Positions 1 to 9,153 are shown, counted from the first letter of the stretch. The stretch: 52,054 bases of DNA from Clostridiales bacterium oral taxon 876 str. F0540 (GCA_000466585.1 KE993503.1:1-52054); one strand, 5' to 3'. Notes: generated by a model from the letters alone, not told the origin. Made by a program: numbers and translations.

Positions 1-302
1 CGACAAGGAATATAATATCACATAACAAAACCCACATAAATATATAATTCTCATTTACATTAAATTAATTCATTATATCTATACATTTCTCTGTTTAACT
101 ATAACATTCATATATTGATACACCAGGTAGAGTATTTGTAAGGTTTGATAAAATTATGGACTAAATGCATTCTTATTAGCCCTCAAAATAGCTGAAAATA
201 ACAAAAGATGCCGTAAGATATATTATATAAAAATATTCTTTCTGCATCCTAGTTATTTTTCTCTTATTTAAATAAGAACTTGTATTTTGTTCTCTATACT
301 AA
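1..302. other. AT-rich gene-free stretch at left edge
   Basis: No open frame with a plausible ribosome binding site is visible. It lies downstream of the minus-strand acetyltransferase gene. A small inverted repeat (AGAAC/GTTCT near 276-294) is present but without a clear T-run, so I do not call a terminator. Confidence 0.5.
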
Positions 303-1241
303 TTATTCGCAAACTCTATAAAAGATTTTATGATCTCTCCACTTTCCGTTAATAAAAAGATACTTCTCACTTATTCCTATTTCTTTAAACCCACAGGCTA
401 ATAAAACAGATTGAGATTTTGTATTATCAACCAGAGTTGTGGCTTCAATTCTATGAAGACCTAACTCATTAAATGCATAATCTAAAACCAATTTTAAAGC
501 TTCCTTCATATATCCTCTGCCCTGCTCATCTTTATCTATAGAATATCCTACAAATGCATTTCTAAAAACACCCATAACTATATTTGAAATTCTAATTTTA
601 CCTATAAACTTACCATTCTTAAATATTCCGAAATTAGCCACAACTCCATTTAGAAACTGTCTGTAGTTTTCTATTAAATCTCTCTTCTGAAACTCTAAGG
701 TATAAAAGGTTTCGTCTCGTGCTGGTTCAAATGCCTTTAGATGTTCTCGATTTCTTATATAATAGTCAAGCAGCTCTCTTGAATTTTCATGAGTTAATAG
801 CTTGATTTCAATATTTCTTCCCTTTATTGAAATATCCCTTTTTCTAATTCCCTGTTCGAAGACGTCCTTATCAATTCCAAATAAAAACTCATGCTTATAA
901 TGATTATTTACTATTATACTGTTTGGTATTACTCCTTCTAATTGAAAGCCAATCTCTGTAAGTGCTCTTATATTAGTATCTTCATCTATTATAGTACTAG
1001 CCTTAAAAATACCCATATTTTTAAATAGTATTATTAATATAAGTTTTAGGGCCTCACTTAATAACTTATGGTCTTTTGCTTCATTTCTATAAAATTTAAC
1101 TCTAAAGCTGCAGTATCTATTTTCTTTTGATAACTCAACTATATAAATTCTTCCTATGGTTATACCTAATGAATCTTTAATAATATACTCATTATCATTT
1201 CCTTTTACAGGCGCTATACTAACACTTTTAGTATTATCCAT
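303..1241 (-). CDS. tandem GNAT-family N-acetyltransferase
   Basis: This is a 312-residue protein with two GNAT-like halves. The C-terminal half (about 140-312) is RimJ-like (Acetyltransf_3 type) and carries the acetyl-CoA loop QGRGYM near 240-245, followed by the typical NTKSQSVLLACGF segment. The N-terminal half (about 1-135) keeps a GNAT-like ending (ALTEIGFQLEGV) but lacks an obvious acetyl-CoA loop, so it may be degenerate. The start ATG has an AGGGGG Shine-Dalgarno. The gene lies 19 bp behind an MFS transporter gene on the same strand, so they are probably cotranscribed. The substrate is unknown; an antibiotic, polyamine or protein N-terminus are all possible. Confidence 0.85.
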   Translation of the reverse strand: MDNTKSVSIAPVKGNDNEYIIKDSLGITIGRIYIVELSKENRYCSFRVKFYRNEAKDHKLLSEALKLILIILFKNMGIFKASTIIDEDTNIRALTEIGFQLEGVIPNSIIVNNHYKHEFLFGIDKDVFEQGIRKRDISIKGRNIEIKLLTHENSRELLDYYIRNREHLKAFEPARDETFYTLEFQKRDLIENYRQFLNGVVANFGIFKNGKFIGKIRISNIVMGVFRNAFVGYSIDKDEQGRGYMKEALKLVLDYAFNELGLHRIEATTLVDNTKSQSVLLACGFKEIGISEKYLFINGKWRDHKIFYRVCE

Positions 1242-1260
1242 AACCTTTGCCCCCTATAAT

Positions 1261-2436
1261 CTAATTAGCTATAGTCCTTACATTTTTATATATAGCAAAA
1301 ATAAATAAAATTGATACTGCTAAGCTCATTGGAATTAAGTAAAAAGCTTTATATACCCCAATATTATCATTTAAAAATCCTATAACCATGTTTAATACCA
1401 TGTTAGTTGTTGAGCTTATAGTTACTATAATTCCGGTTGCATAGGCGTCATTTTCCTTAAATACTTTACTTATTGTTACTACTATCGTTGGAAAGGTTAC
1501 AGCAAAGAATAAGCCTGATATTGAAATAATAACAAGTCCGCTTTGAGCAAGATTAATACCTGTTATATAAAGCACTAGCGCAATTATTAATGACACTAAA
1601 ACAGTTTTTATATATCCAAATTTTTCAGCAACAAATCCGCCTACAAGTCTTCCAAAGGTAAATATTCCGAAGAATAAGGCTAAATAAAATGAGCTTTTAC
1701 TCTTATCATATGAATAAGTTTTTTCAATAAAGTTTACAAACCAGTTCCCCGTTCCCATTTCTGCAAACACGTAAAATCCTAAAGCAAACATATAAAAATA
1801 TAAAAGTTTATTCTTAAAAAGGTCAGATTTCTTAGCTTTGCTGCCCTCGTTTTTACTTTTATGTACATTAGGCAGCTTCACAGGAAGGAAGAATAAAAAT
1901 ACCACCAAGAATAAAATTGCCTCAGCCAGGTATATAACTCTCCAGCTAACACCTTTAAATAAAAGTACTCCTGAAGTTCTTTGAATTATAGTTGATCCTA
2001 ACCCATAGCAAAAATGAGTTAAATTCATGAGTACAGCTTGAAAGCTTATAAACAATACCGGAATAATTGTGTTTATTGCAATGGAAATTAAAGATAAGCC
2101 TATGTTTAAAATAAACATTGAAATTAAAAATATAGAATAGCTGTAAGACATCCATAATCCTAATAATGATATTACCATACATATAAATCCTGATATAAAG
2201 ACCTTCTTTTGCCCAATTTTTTCACATAAAATTCCGCCTATATATGTAAATACTATATAACCTACTGATGAAACAGTCAGCATAAATCCGATTTCAGTAT
2301 CGTTTACGGAAAAGTCGTTCTTAAATAATGGAATAAATACACCTCTTACATTTTCTGCTGTTGCATTTAAAACCATCATCATAAAAATAAATACTATAGG
2401 AATTATATACTGCTTCTTTTTTAGATTTTCACTCAT
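1261..2436 (-). CDS. MFS transporter
   Basis: A 391-residue integral membrane protein with about 12 hydrophobic segments, the usual size for the major facilitator superfamily. The loop between helices 2 and 3 reads GGILCEKIGQKK, matching the family motif G-x3-(D/E)-x2-G-x-(K/R)-(K/R). The corresponding loop in the second half is GGFVAEKFG. A central cytoplasmic loop rich in Lys and Ser (about 190-205) separates the two six-helix halves. The start ATG has a GAGGAG Shine-Dalgarno. It is the first gene of a likely two-gene unit with the GNAT acetyltransferase. Substrate cannot be read from the sequence; export of a small molecule modified by the neighbour is only a guess. Confidence 0.85.
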   Translation of the reverse strand: MSENLKKKQYIIPIVFIFMMMVLNATAENVRGVFIPLFKNDFSVNDTEIGFMLTVSSVGYIVFTYIGGILCEKIGQKKVFISGFICMVISLLGLWMSYSYSIFLISMFILNIGLSLISIAINTIIPVLFISFQAVLMNLTHFCYGLGSTIIQRTSGVLLFKGVSWRVIYLAEAILFLVVFLFFLPVKLPNVHKSKNEGSKAKKSDLFKNKLLYFYMFALGFYVFAEMGTGNWFVNFIEKTYSYDKSKSSFYLALFFGIFTFGRLVGGFVAEKFGYIKTVLVSLIIALVLYITGINLAQSGLVIISISGLFFAVTFPTIVVTISKVFKENDAYATGIIVTISSTTNMVLNMVIGFLNDNIGVYKAFYLIPMSLAVSILFIFAIYKNVRTIAN

Positions 2437-2548
2437 TATGCATCACTCCTCGCCACTTTACATTATAGCATAGATATTTCGTGAAAAATATTGAATAATA
2501 TATATGTTTATATTATTCTTATATAAACATATCCATACTAATAAAAAG

Positions 2549-2706
2549 TTAAAATTCTAAATGAATCTTATCAGATAGTTTGCAAGCGTATTAAATTACC
2601 TGGAGTTGTAGAGTGAAAAGAGGTTGAAGGCCTAAATGACCTTGTACGGGTAGCTTGAGAGTGTGAACGAGTGCTCTAAACCACCCAGTGTTTCGACTGA
2701 AAGGAG
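2549..2706 (+). repeat. 83-nt leader repeat, one intact and one degenerate unit
   Basis: The unit at 2624-2706 is 83 nt long. It has a first hairpin with loop TAAAT (2633-2637), a GGGTAGCTT arm (2648-2656) facing AAACCACCC, then CAGTGTTTCGACTGAAAGGAG. The last bases are the Shine-Dalgarno of the methyltransferase gene. A degenerate unit of about 75 nt (2549-2623) precedes it. Related units lie before mnmE, gyrB, serA and the DUF4446 gene. Confidence 0.7.
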
Positions 2707-2712
2707 AAAATT

Positions 2713-3903
2713 ATGAATAAACAATCGATAAATAAATTAACATTATTTTTAACAGGACTTCAAAGCAGATTTACTGAAAATAGTTCTATTTTTAAAGGCA
2801 TATATGTATCTTTTTTTGCCGGGCTTAAAGAATTCAAAGGTGTCGGCCATTATGAAAATGGAAAGATCAAATATAATTTCAATGGAAAAACTGAAACTTT
2901 TGAAATAGATAATCTCTTTAAAAAACTCATAAATGATGCTGAAGTTTATGAAGTTCTTTCTTTTATATATAAGGAAAGAGGAACAGACATATTAATTACA
3001 GCTGATAATAAAAATGTAAAGATGACAAATACACCTGTTACTGAAGAAGAACTTACCACTAATAATTCCTCAACACAAAAACAATCTCACAGCTTCGGTG
3101 AAACCTCTACTCTTTTAAATAGAGATTACTACATTAAAGCCGGCAAAGCAGATTCCCTTCTTAAAGAAATCGGAATAATGTCTAAGGAAGGGAAAATTAA
3201 AAATGATAAGATAAGAAAATATAATCAGATAGATCACTATGTTGAACTTTTAGAGGGTATCCTTGATAGGCTTCCTAAAAATCAAACAGTTAATATACTT
3301 GATTGCGGCTGCGGAAAATCTTATTTAACCTTTGTTTTAAATTACTACTTAACAGAAGTTAAAAAGAGAAAATGCCATTTTATAGGTTTGGATTATTCAG
3401 AAGGAGTTATAGAAGCTTCTAAAAAGATGGCTAATAACTTGGGCTATAGAAATATGGAGTTCCACGCTATGGACATAAACAATTATATGCCTGATAAAAA
3501 AATTAATGTAGTTATATCTCTTCATGCCTGTGATACAGCAACTGATATGGCTATGGCTCTTGGAGTAAGAGTAAACTCAGATGTAATAATTGCTGTTCCC
3601 TGCTGCCATAGAGAGCTTTTAAATCAATATTCTTATGAACCTTTCAAAGGTATCTTAAAGCATGGAGTATTCAAAGCAAGAATGGCTGATATACTTACAG
3701 ATGGAATGAGATCATTGCTTTTAGAAGCTAAAGGTTATGAAGTTTCTGTAGTTGAATATATTTCTCCTCTTGAAACTCCTAAAAATCTTATGATAAGAGC
3801 TATAAAGACAAAGGATGAAAATGAAGCTGCTATGGATGATTATTTTAAGCTTATGAGCAGTCTTAATGTATATCCTGCTTTATACGACTATATAAATAGA
3901 TAG
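2713..3903 (+). CDS. SAM-dependent methyltransferase, Methyltransf_32-like
   Basis: A 396-residue class I methyltransferase. The SAM-binding motif I is DCGCGKSYL (197-205), the acidic motif II is GLDYSE (225-230), and HACDTATD (271-278) and VPCCHREL (295-302) follow. This combination resembles the Methyltransf_32 family (METTL25/RRNAD1-like; the real substrate of bacterial members is unclear). The N-terminal 130 residues form a separate domain with a Ser/Thr/Asn-rich linker at 108-130. The ATG is preceded by AAAGGAG supplied by the 83-nt leader repeat. It is a lone + strand gene between minus-strand neighbours and ends inside a long imperfect palindrome. Confidence 0.8.
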   Translation: MNKQSINKLTLFLTGLQSRFTENSSIFKGIYVSFFAGLKEFKGVGHYENGKIKYNFNGKTETFEIDNLFKKLINDAEVYEVLSFIYKERGTDILITADNKNVKMTNTPVTEEELTTNNSSTQKQSHSFGETSTLLNRDYYIKAGKADSLLKEIGIMSKEGKIKNDKIRKYNQIDHYVELLEGILDRLPKNQTVNILDCGCGKSYLTFVLNYYLTEVKKRKCHFIGLDYSEGVIEASKKMANNLGYRNMEFHAMDINNYMPDKKINVVISLHACDTATDMAMALGVRVNSDVIIAVPCCHRELLNQYSYEPFKGILKHGVFKARMADILTDGMRSLLLEAKGYEVSVVEYISPLETPKNLMIRAIKTKDENEAAMDDYFKLMSSLNVYPALYDYINR

Positions 3904-3998
3904 AAAGCAAATATCTAATCACATTGAGCAGTGCCTTAAATCCTTAAAGATTGGATCTTTGTGGACTACTCAATGTGAAGATATTTAGTGCTTTCTAT
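3901..3998. repeat. long imperfect palindrome with internal hairpin
   Basis: The outer arms pair TAGAAAGC...AAATATCT...CACATTGAG on the left with CTCAATGTG...AGATATTT...GCTTTCTA on the right, with small bulges. The loop holds a second perfect hairpin, AAAGAT-TGG-ATCTTT (3946-3960). The left arm starts at the TAG stop of the methyltransferase gene. It could be a terminator, or a non-autonomous mobile repeat. Confidence 0.65.
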
Positions 3999-4084
3999 AT
4001 AGATAAATATATAAATATATAAATTTTTAAATATGTAAATATATAAATATTTACTGATAAATAGCCATAGGGGGATAAGGGTTA

Positions 4085-4744
4085 ATGAAAATAATAAAAA
4101 AAAGAACCATTATATTAATGGTAGTTTGTATCTGCTTTGGTGTCTTTATCAGCTATAAATTGTTCGTGAGCCCTAAAAAAGCTAAGGCTACTTGGATTGT
4201 TCCAAATGTTTCAGACATATCAAAAAAGTTTATTACTGAAGACACACTTGTTAAAGAAATTCATCAAAAGCAGGAACTTATCACACTTGAAATAAACATG
4301 ACTGAGAAAGTAATATTGGATAACAGCTGGGGTAACTTCGAAATCTTTAAAAAAGTTCAAAGTATAAATTACTCTGGTACCGGAACATACATTGTAGACT
4401 TATCAAATTTAAAACCTGAGAATATAACAATAGATAATAAGGATAAGAAGGTAACTGTAAACATACCCTCTCCTTCTGCAAAAACAGTTAATTTAATCGA
4501 GGAAAAGACTGAGTATCAGACACCTGAAAATGGACTGCTTCGTTTTGGGGAAATAAAGCTGACCTCAGAAGAAAATATGGCTATTTTAAAAAATGTTAAG
4601 GATAAAATGGCTAAAAAAATGTCTGAAGCGGATTATGTATCACAAGCTCAAAAATCCTCTGAGCAAACCTTAAAGAATTTAGTTCAGGCCATTATGAAAA
4701 ACCAAACCAGTGACGATTATGATATCGAGATTACGTTTAAATAA
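4085..4744 (+). CDS. membrane-anchored DUF4230 protein
   Basis: A 219-residue protein with one N-terminal hydrophobic segment (about 8-25) after a Lys/Arg-rich start, so it is probably anchored with its C-terminus outside. The rest fits DUF4230: a beta-rich part with LVKEIHQKQELITLE and the pair ENITIDNKDKKVTVNIPSP, then a helical C-terminus (about 160-205). No catalytic motif is visible and the family function is unknown to me. The spacing from the methyltransferase gene contains a palindrome and AT-rich sequence, so separate transcription is likely. A GGGGGATAAGG-type Shine-Dalgarno precedes the ATG. Confidence 0.75.
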   Translation: MKIIKKRTIILMVVCICFGVFISYKLFVSPKKAKATWIVPNVSDISKKFITEDTLVKEIHQKQELITLEINMTEKVILDNSWGNFEIFKKVQSINYSGTGTYIVDLSNLKPENITIDNKDKKVTVNIPSPSAKTVNLIEEKTEYQTPENGLLRFGEIKLTSEENMAILKNVKDKMAKKMSEADYVSQAQKSSEQTLKNLVQAIMKNQTSDDYDIEITFK

Positions 4745-4758
4745 ATGTAGAATGAATG

Positions 4759-4780
4759 CAAAAAATCCCCATTAGGGGAT
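4759..4780 (-). terminator. terminator of tcdA
   Basis: Stem ATCCCC/GGGGAT (4765-4770 and 4775-4780) with a four-base loop. On the minus strand it is followed by a run of T (AAAAA-type tract at 4760-4764 on +). It may also slow + strand transcripts from the DUF4230 gene. Confidence 0.75.
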
Positions 4781-4819
4781 CTTTAACTTTATAGACGTTA
4801 CACATCTTATTTTATTAAA

Positions 4820-5590
4820 TTAATTATTAATTCCTAAAAGTTCCTTAATAACCTCTCCACCAATAATCATTCCCGCTACTGGAGGAACAAAGGATATACT
4901 TCCTGGTATCTGCCTCTTCATTGTACAGTGTTTACTGCTCTCCCCTGTACATATACATCCCTCTTTACAGGACATGATTTCACCTGTCCTCGGTTTTAAA
5001 GGTTTTTCTTCGGAGTAAAGCACCTTCAATTTGTCTACTCCCTTTCTCTTAAGTTCGTATCTCATAACTTTAGCGAGCGGACAAACTTTAGTGTCATATA
5101 CGTCTGCTATTTTAAACTGAGTTGGATCAAGCTTGTTTCCTGTTCCAAGACAGCAAATAAGCTTCTTGTTATGCTCCTTACACCAAACTGCTAAGGCAAT
5201 TTTAGAAGATACAGTATCTATTGCATCTACAACATAATCTACATCCTCTGTAATTATTTCCTCTATATTCTCTTCAGTAATAAAAGTCTTATGTGTTATT
5301 ACATTACATTTTCTATTTATATCATAAACTCTTTCCTTCATAACCTCAACCTTAGGCTTACCTACAGTCTTAAGGTTTGCAATAACTTGTCTATTTATAT
5401 TTGTTAAGCAAACAGTATCATCATCTACCAGCACTAAGCTTCCAACCCCTGCTCTTGCCAATGCTTCTACAGTAAAGCTTCCAACTCCACCTATGCCTAA
5501 TACCACTACTTTGCTAGCTTCAAGCTTATCTAAGCCTTCTTTTCCAATTAATAACTCTGTTCTTGAAAATGAGTGTTGTGGTCTTGCCAT
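4820..5590 (-). CDS. tcdA: tRNA threonylcarbamoyladenosine dehydratase (TcdA/CsdL)
   Basis: A 256-residue ThiF/MoeB-fold enzyme. The ATP-binding loop GIGGVGS is at 32-38, the acidic VDDD at 55-58, the N-I-N-R-Q motif at 65-68 and DAIDTVSSK at 122-130. The family activates t6A37 of tRNA with ATP to form the cyclic hydantoin ct6A. The length and the C-terminal PGSISFVPPVAGM stretch fit TcdA rather than ThiF or MoeB, which lie in biosynthetic operons absent here. Cysteines near the C-terminus (MSCKEGCICTG) are typical of clostridial members. It stands alone with its own terminator. Confidence 0.88.
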   Translation of the reverse strand: MARPQHSFSRTELLIGKEGLDKLEASKVVVLGIGGVGSFTVEALARAGVGSLVLVDDDTVCLTNINRQVIANLKTVGKPKVEVMKERVYDINRKCNVITHKTFITEENIEEIITEDVDYVVDAIDTVSSKIALAVWCKEHNKKLICCLGTGNKLDPTQFKIADVYDTKVCPLAKVMRYELKRKGVDKLKVLYSEEKPLKPRTGEIMSCKEGCICTGESSKHCTMKRQIPGSISFVPPVAGMIIGGEVIKELLGINN

Positions 5591-5683
5591 ACTTTTCTCT
5601 CCTTTAGTAATCTAATCGTAGAATATTATACAACAATAATAATTTTATTTAAACCTATAATTTTTCCATAATATCATTAAATA

Positions 5684-6547
5684 CTAAGACACAGTTCTTT
5701 CTGGCTTTACTGTATTTCTTTCTATTAATATAAATATTAGTATAAATGTTTCATAAATTATTAAAGTATAAATAAAATGCCAACCTTTACTTAAAATTAA
5801 AATTCCCATTTTAAGAAATAGACTTTGCATTGTTATAGAAATAATAAAAGGCATGACCTTCCAATACCACTTTTTTAATATGCAGGTAAAGATAACTACA
5901 AGCGAACATTCAATTAAATGATAGATAAAAATTATAATAAGGCTAGACAAATAAACATCACCAAATAAATTATCAACAAACCCTATCTTATACCTTTGTT
6001 TCCACAAGAGAAGTAAAATCGGTGCAGGTAAATGAATTATAAGCATTGCTCCAAAGAAAAATATTATTGCTCTCACCTTTCCTGTACACTTTTCTTGTAT
6101 TTTCTTAAATACTTTGTTAGCAATTAATAATATTCCAATAACAGTAATTGTTGTCATATAATATCTCCACCAATGATGTTCATAAATACCAAGCTTAATA
6201 AATATGAACTCAATCACTGTGAAAATCATAGCAGCAATTGCAATATATAAATATCTATAAGAAAATGTAACCATTAATAATGCTATTGTAGGATAAAGAG
6301 TAGTATTAAGTATTAGGTGTGCTAAAAGATTTTCTGCCCACGGACTACTATAAATGTTAAGTTTATATCTATAAGCATTAAATAATCCGAGAACTAAAAA
6401 TTCTCCAATCCAAGAAAAACCTGCTGTAAAAATATAAAATACTAAAAGATCTGATATCTTGAAAGTGTTTCTTTTTTTATATATGACACAGATACTAATT
6501 ACTAAAGCAATAATCCCAATTAATATATACCAAAATAAATTTGACAT
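5684..6547 (-). CDS. polytopic membrane protein, CBO0543-like
   Basis: About 287 residues with seven to eight hydrophobic helices, a KKR-type positive loop after the first helix and no recognisable catalytic motif. The sequence reminds me of the CBO0543 family of clostridial membrane proteins (WIGEFLVLGLFNAYRYK, WAENLLAHLILNT), but I cannot confirm this without a search. I chose the ATG at 6547 because GAGGTG lies at a good distance before it. The GTG two codons upstream overlaps that Shine-Dalgarno. No operon partner is evident and the function is unknown. Confidence 0.75.
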   Translation of the reverse strand: MSNLFWYILIGIIALVISICVIYKKRNTFKISDLLVFYIFTAGFSWIGEFLVLGLFNAYRYKLNIYSSPWAENLLAHLILNTTLYPTIALLMVTFSYRYLYIAIAAMIFTVIEFIFIKLGIYEHHWWRYYMTTITVIGILLIANKVFKKIQEKCTGKVRAIIFFFGAMLIIHLPAPILLLLWKQRYKIGFVDNLFGDVYLSSLIIIFIYHLIECSLVVIFTCILKKWYWKVMPFIISITMQSLFLKMGILILSKGWHFIYTLIIYETFILIFILIERNTVKPERTVS

Positions 6548-6877
6548 AGCCACCTCATAAAAACACGAACAACAGTAAAATTTATTAGTTATATAATGCT
6601 CCTTAAGCTTTTTCTTTATTCTAATATAAAAAAATGCCCAAATAATATTTATTCCAATACCATTTCATGCCTTGAAGATTAATACTTTAACCTTATTGCT
6701 TATTTCTATTAAACAACAGCGCTTTTTTAATAAATACCATTTAGATTTTCCCTTACTTTTTCCCTACCTCTCCCACCACCGAGCTGTCGCCCATGCTGGA
6801 TACACCAATGAAAAAGGATAGCCTATTGGTCTACCCTCCACAAATATATAGATATGAATACTGCTAAAAATATTTAA

Positions 6878-6997
6878 TTACTCTTTTTTTCTTGAATCAT
6901 CATAGATTCGTATTAAGGCTTCTAAAATCCTTATGTAAAAATCTAATTCATACTCTTTATTCTCTTCATTACATATATCTTTATCCGTTTCATGCAC
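6878..6997 (-). CDS. possible 39-residue ORF or gene remnant
   Basis: A GTG-started frame of 39 codons with GGGAG upstream at about 11 nt. The product is charged with a short amphipathic helix (LDFYIRILEALIRIYDD) and ends SRKKE. Codon use looks like coding clostridial DNA. An upstream in-frame stop follows closely, so it is either a genuine small protein or the tail of a decayed gene. I recognise no family. Confidence 0.3.
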   Translation of the reverse strand: MHETDKDICNEENKEYELDFYIRILEALIRIYDDSRKKE

Positions 6998-7047
6998 TTT
7001 ATTAAATCTCCCTGATATATAGACTTAGCGGTTACCATGTTAATTAT

Positions 7048-7089
7048 AAAAAAAGAAGAGCCACTTCGAGAATTACGAAGTGGCTCTTC
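7048..7089 (-). terminator. strong intrinsic terminator
   Basis: A perfect 14-bp stem (7055-7068 with 7076-7089; GAAGAGCCACTTCG) with a seven-base loop is followed on the minus strand by seven T. It lies about 230 bp downstream of the histidine kinase stop, so it may end that transcript or a small RNA. Confidence 0.85.
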
Positions 7090-7187
7090 AACACGAGGTT
7101 GCAATATACCTATCAGTGTGTATATTACATATCCATTTATTTTTTCATATTAACTTTAGGTAACTACCATAAATAAAATAACATAAT

Positions 7188-7215
7188 AAAAAATTACCTT
7201 CACGTTTATGAGGTA
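7188..7215 (-). terminator. terminator-like hairpin
   Basis: On the minus strand ATTACCT pairs with AGGTAAT and is followed by TTTTTTA. It sits between the kinase gene and the stronger terminator at 7048-7089, so two 3' ends about 130 nt apart are possible. Confidence 0.55.
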
Positions 7216-7316
7216 ATCCTTCTACACGTGCAGTATTCATATCTATGCTTACAGTATAACACTATCTAATGATATAGCAACAAATATATTTTAAAATTCA
7301 AGCTTAATTTTGCTCA

Positions 7317-8981
7317 CTACATATATATGTCTGAGAATTCAATACTCATTCTTTCTATTCTTTCATTATCTAAATTGTTGCCTGCGGCTGTATTATGTAT
7401 AATGGACTCTTCATCGGTACTTAGAACTCTTGCTGGAATTGAAATATTAAATTGCGTATACTCACCATAATTACTCATTACCGAAATGCTTCCACCGTGC
7501 ATTTCTATTAATGATTTCACTAGAGCCAATCCAATACCTGTACCCTCACTTCTTCTGGAAAGTGACTTATCAGCCTGTATAAATCTATCAAAAATATTAT
7601 CTATTTTATCCTTTGGTATTCCGCTGCCTGTATCCCTTACTGTTACATTTATACTGTCTAGTGAATCATGAATATTTATTTCTATCCTACCGCCAGGTTT
7701 AGTAAACTTTATTGCATTTGATAATAAGTTTAATATAACTCTCTCAATTTTGTCTGCATCACACGCAATTATTTTTTCCTCAACATCTGTATCAAAGACA
7801 ACTTCTATGTCCTTCCCTTTAATATACTCTGCAACAGATTGAGTAATATCTTCAACTATTTTTACTATATCATGGTTATGCATGTTTAATTGATAAAAGC
7901 CAGAATCTATTTTGGTTATATCTAATAAATTATTAATAAGTCTTAATAACCTGTAACAATTCTGTTTCATTATACTTGTATATTTTCTTATTGATCTAAT
8001 GTTTATATTATTCTCACGCTCTGTATACATTCCAATAAGTTGGAGTGAACTCAAAAGGATATTTAAGGGTGTCCTTAACTCATGTGACATATTAGAGAAG
8101 AATTCTGTTTTTAGATTATCATATTCCATTGCTCTCTCTAATAACAATCTGCTTTCTTCAAACTTCTTCTTATCTGTTATATCCCTAATTGAGGATAGAA
8201 TATTTAATTTGTTATTATTATAGAACCTTACTGAAGTAGCTTCAACATCTTTCGTTTCTCCTTGTTTAGTAATAAATTTATACTCAACTCTTGGAAATAC
8301 CTTATCCTCTGATAAGAGAATTTCCAATCTTTGTTTTATAAGTTCATGATTTTCTTTACTCACCACTTCTTTAATAGTTCTCCCCACTAATTCTTTGGGA
8401 TTATCATAGCCCAGCATTCTAGCATATGAGTTACTAACAAAGGAATAAGTAATACCATCATGAATACTTATACCATCCGGCAGAATATCAATGAGTCTTT
8501 TATATAGTTCCTTACTCTCTAACAATTCTTCTTTCAATTGATTTTTTTCTGCCTTTTCTCTCGTATAATTATATTTTTTGTTATCTGCAGAAGCATCCCT
8601 AAAGGTAATAAACTCATAGTTACTGCCTTTTAACAGCTTAGAGTTACTTTTAATTTCTATACATATTTCATTGCATTGAAAGTCATTAATTTTATACTCT
8701 CCATTACTAACTTCGTTTAATTTATTATTACTATTTAGTATTGTATCCAATTGCAGTAATTCAGAAACCGATAGTCCTAAAATACTACCCTTGTTACAAT
8801 TCAGAAGTTTACAAAGTTCACTATTTACATAAATAATTTGCCCATTTTTTTGAACCAACATTGCAGTAGGCACAAAATCTAAACACTCGAGGTTTATATC
8901 TGTGCAATTACTGTATGAATTATCCATATCTTTGCTGTCAGGCAGCTCTATATACTCACCAGAAAAAAGTAAATTATCCAT
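7317..8981 (-). CDS. PAS-domain sensor histidine kinase
   Basis: A 554-residue kinase with no predicted membrane segment, so it is likely cytoplasmic. A first PAS-like domain covers about 35-130 (FVPTAMLVQKNGQIIYVN), a coiled linker 138-165, and a second PAS/PAC domain 165-272 ending SSIRDITDKK. The HisKA phosphoacceptor is H300 in NMSHELRTPLN. The ATPase has N422 in NLLSNAIKFT, DTGSGIP (450-456) and GTGIGLAL (480-487). There is no receiver domain and no adjacent response regulator, so it is an orphan. Clostridial orphan kinases can phosphorylate Spo0A, but nothing here proves that. GGAGG precedes the ATG. Confidence 0.88.
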   Translation of the reverse strand: MDNLLFSGEYIELPDSKDMDNSYSNCTDINLECLDFVPTAMLVQKNGQIIYVNSELCKLLNCNKGSILGLSVSELLQLDTILNSNNKLNEVSNGEYKINDFQCNEICIEIKSNSKLLKGSNYEFITFRDASADNKKYNYTREKAEKNQLKEELLESKELYKRLIDILPDGISIHDGITYSFVSNSYARMLGYDNPKELVGRTIKEVVSKENHELIKQRLEILLSEDKVFPRVEYKFITKQGETKDVEATSVRFYNNNKLNILSSIRDITDKKKFEESRLLLERAMEYDNLKTEFFSNMSHELRTPLNILLSSLQLIGMYTERENNINIRSIRKYTSIMKQNCYRLLRLINNLLDITKIDSGFYQLNMHNHDIVKIVEDITQSVAEYIKGKDIEVVFDTDVEEKIIACDADKIERVILNLLSNAIKFTKPGGRIEINIHDSLDSINVTVRDTGSGIPKDKIDNIFDRFIQADKSLSRRSEGTGIGLALVKSLIEMHGGSISVMSNYGEYTQFNISIPARVLSTDEESIIHNTAAGNNLDNERIERMSIEFSDIYM

Positions 8982-9093
8982 TTGGCTTGTTCCTCCAAAG
9001 TTTTTTGAGATATTTTACACTATACCTCATTATTCTCCACATACTTTGAAATCCCTTTCAAATCAATCATATTATTACTATTTTTTGATAAAT

Positions 9094-9120
9094 AAAAACC
9101 GCAGCACCCACTGCGGTTTT
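9094..9120. terminator. bidirectional terminator after DUF1015 gene
   Basis: Stem AAAACCGCAG/CTGCGGTTTT (9095-9104, 9111-9120), loop CACCCA. The A-tract gives a T-run on the minus strand, ending the serine-cluster transcript. Confidence 0.88.
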
Positions 9121-9153
9121 CGATCCCCCTATATAATAACCCCTACTTTTTAT

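Larger units (their letters stand above)
6554..7316. other. 763-bp gene-poor region
   Basis: It contains a possible 39-codon ORF (6878-6997, minus), a GC-richer patch at about 6745-6840 that resembles group II intron sequence, a strong minus-strand terminator (7048-7089), and a second terminator-like hairpin (7188-7215). No full-length gene is supported. Confidence 0.6.

Noticed and set aside
4001..4084. AT-repeat (ATATAAATATATAAAT) as an origin or promoter element
   Set aside because: Simple AT-rich sequence next to a palindrome; no box or -10/-35 pair is convincing.
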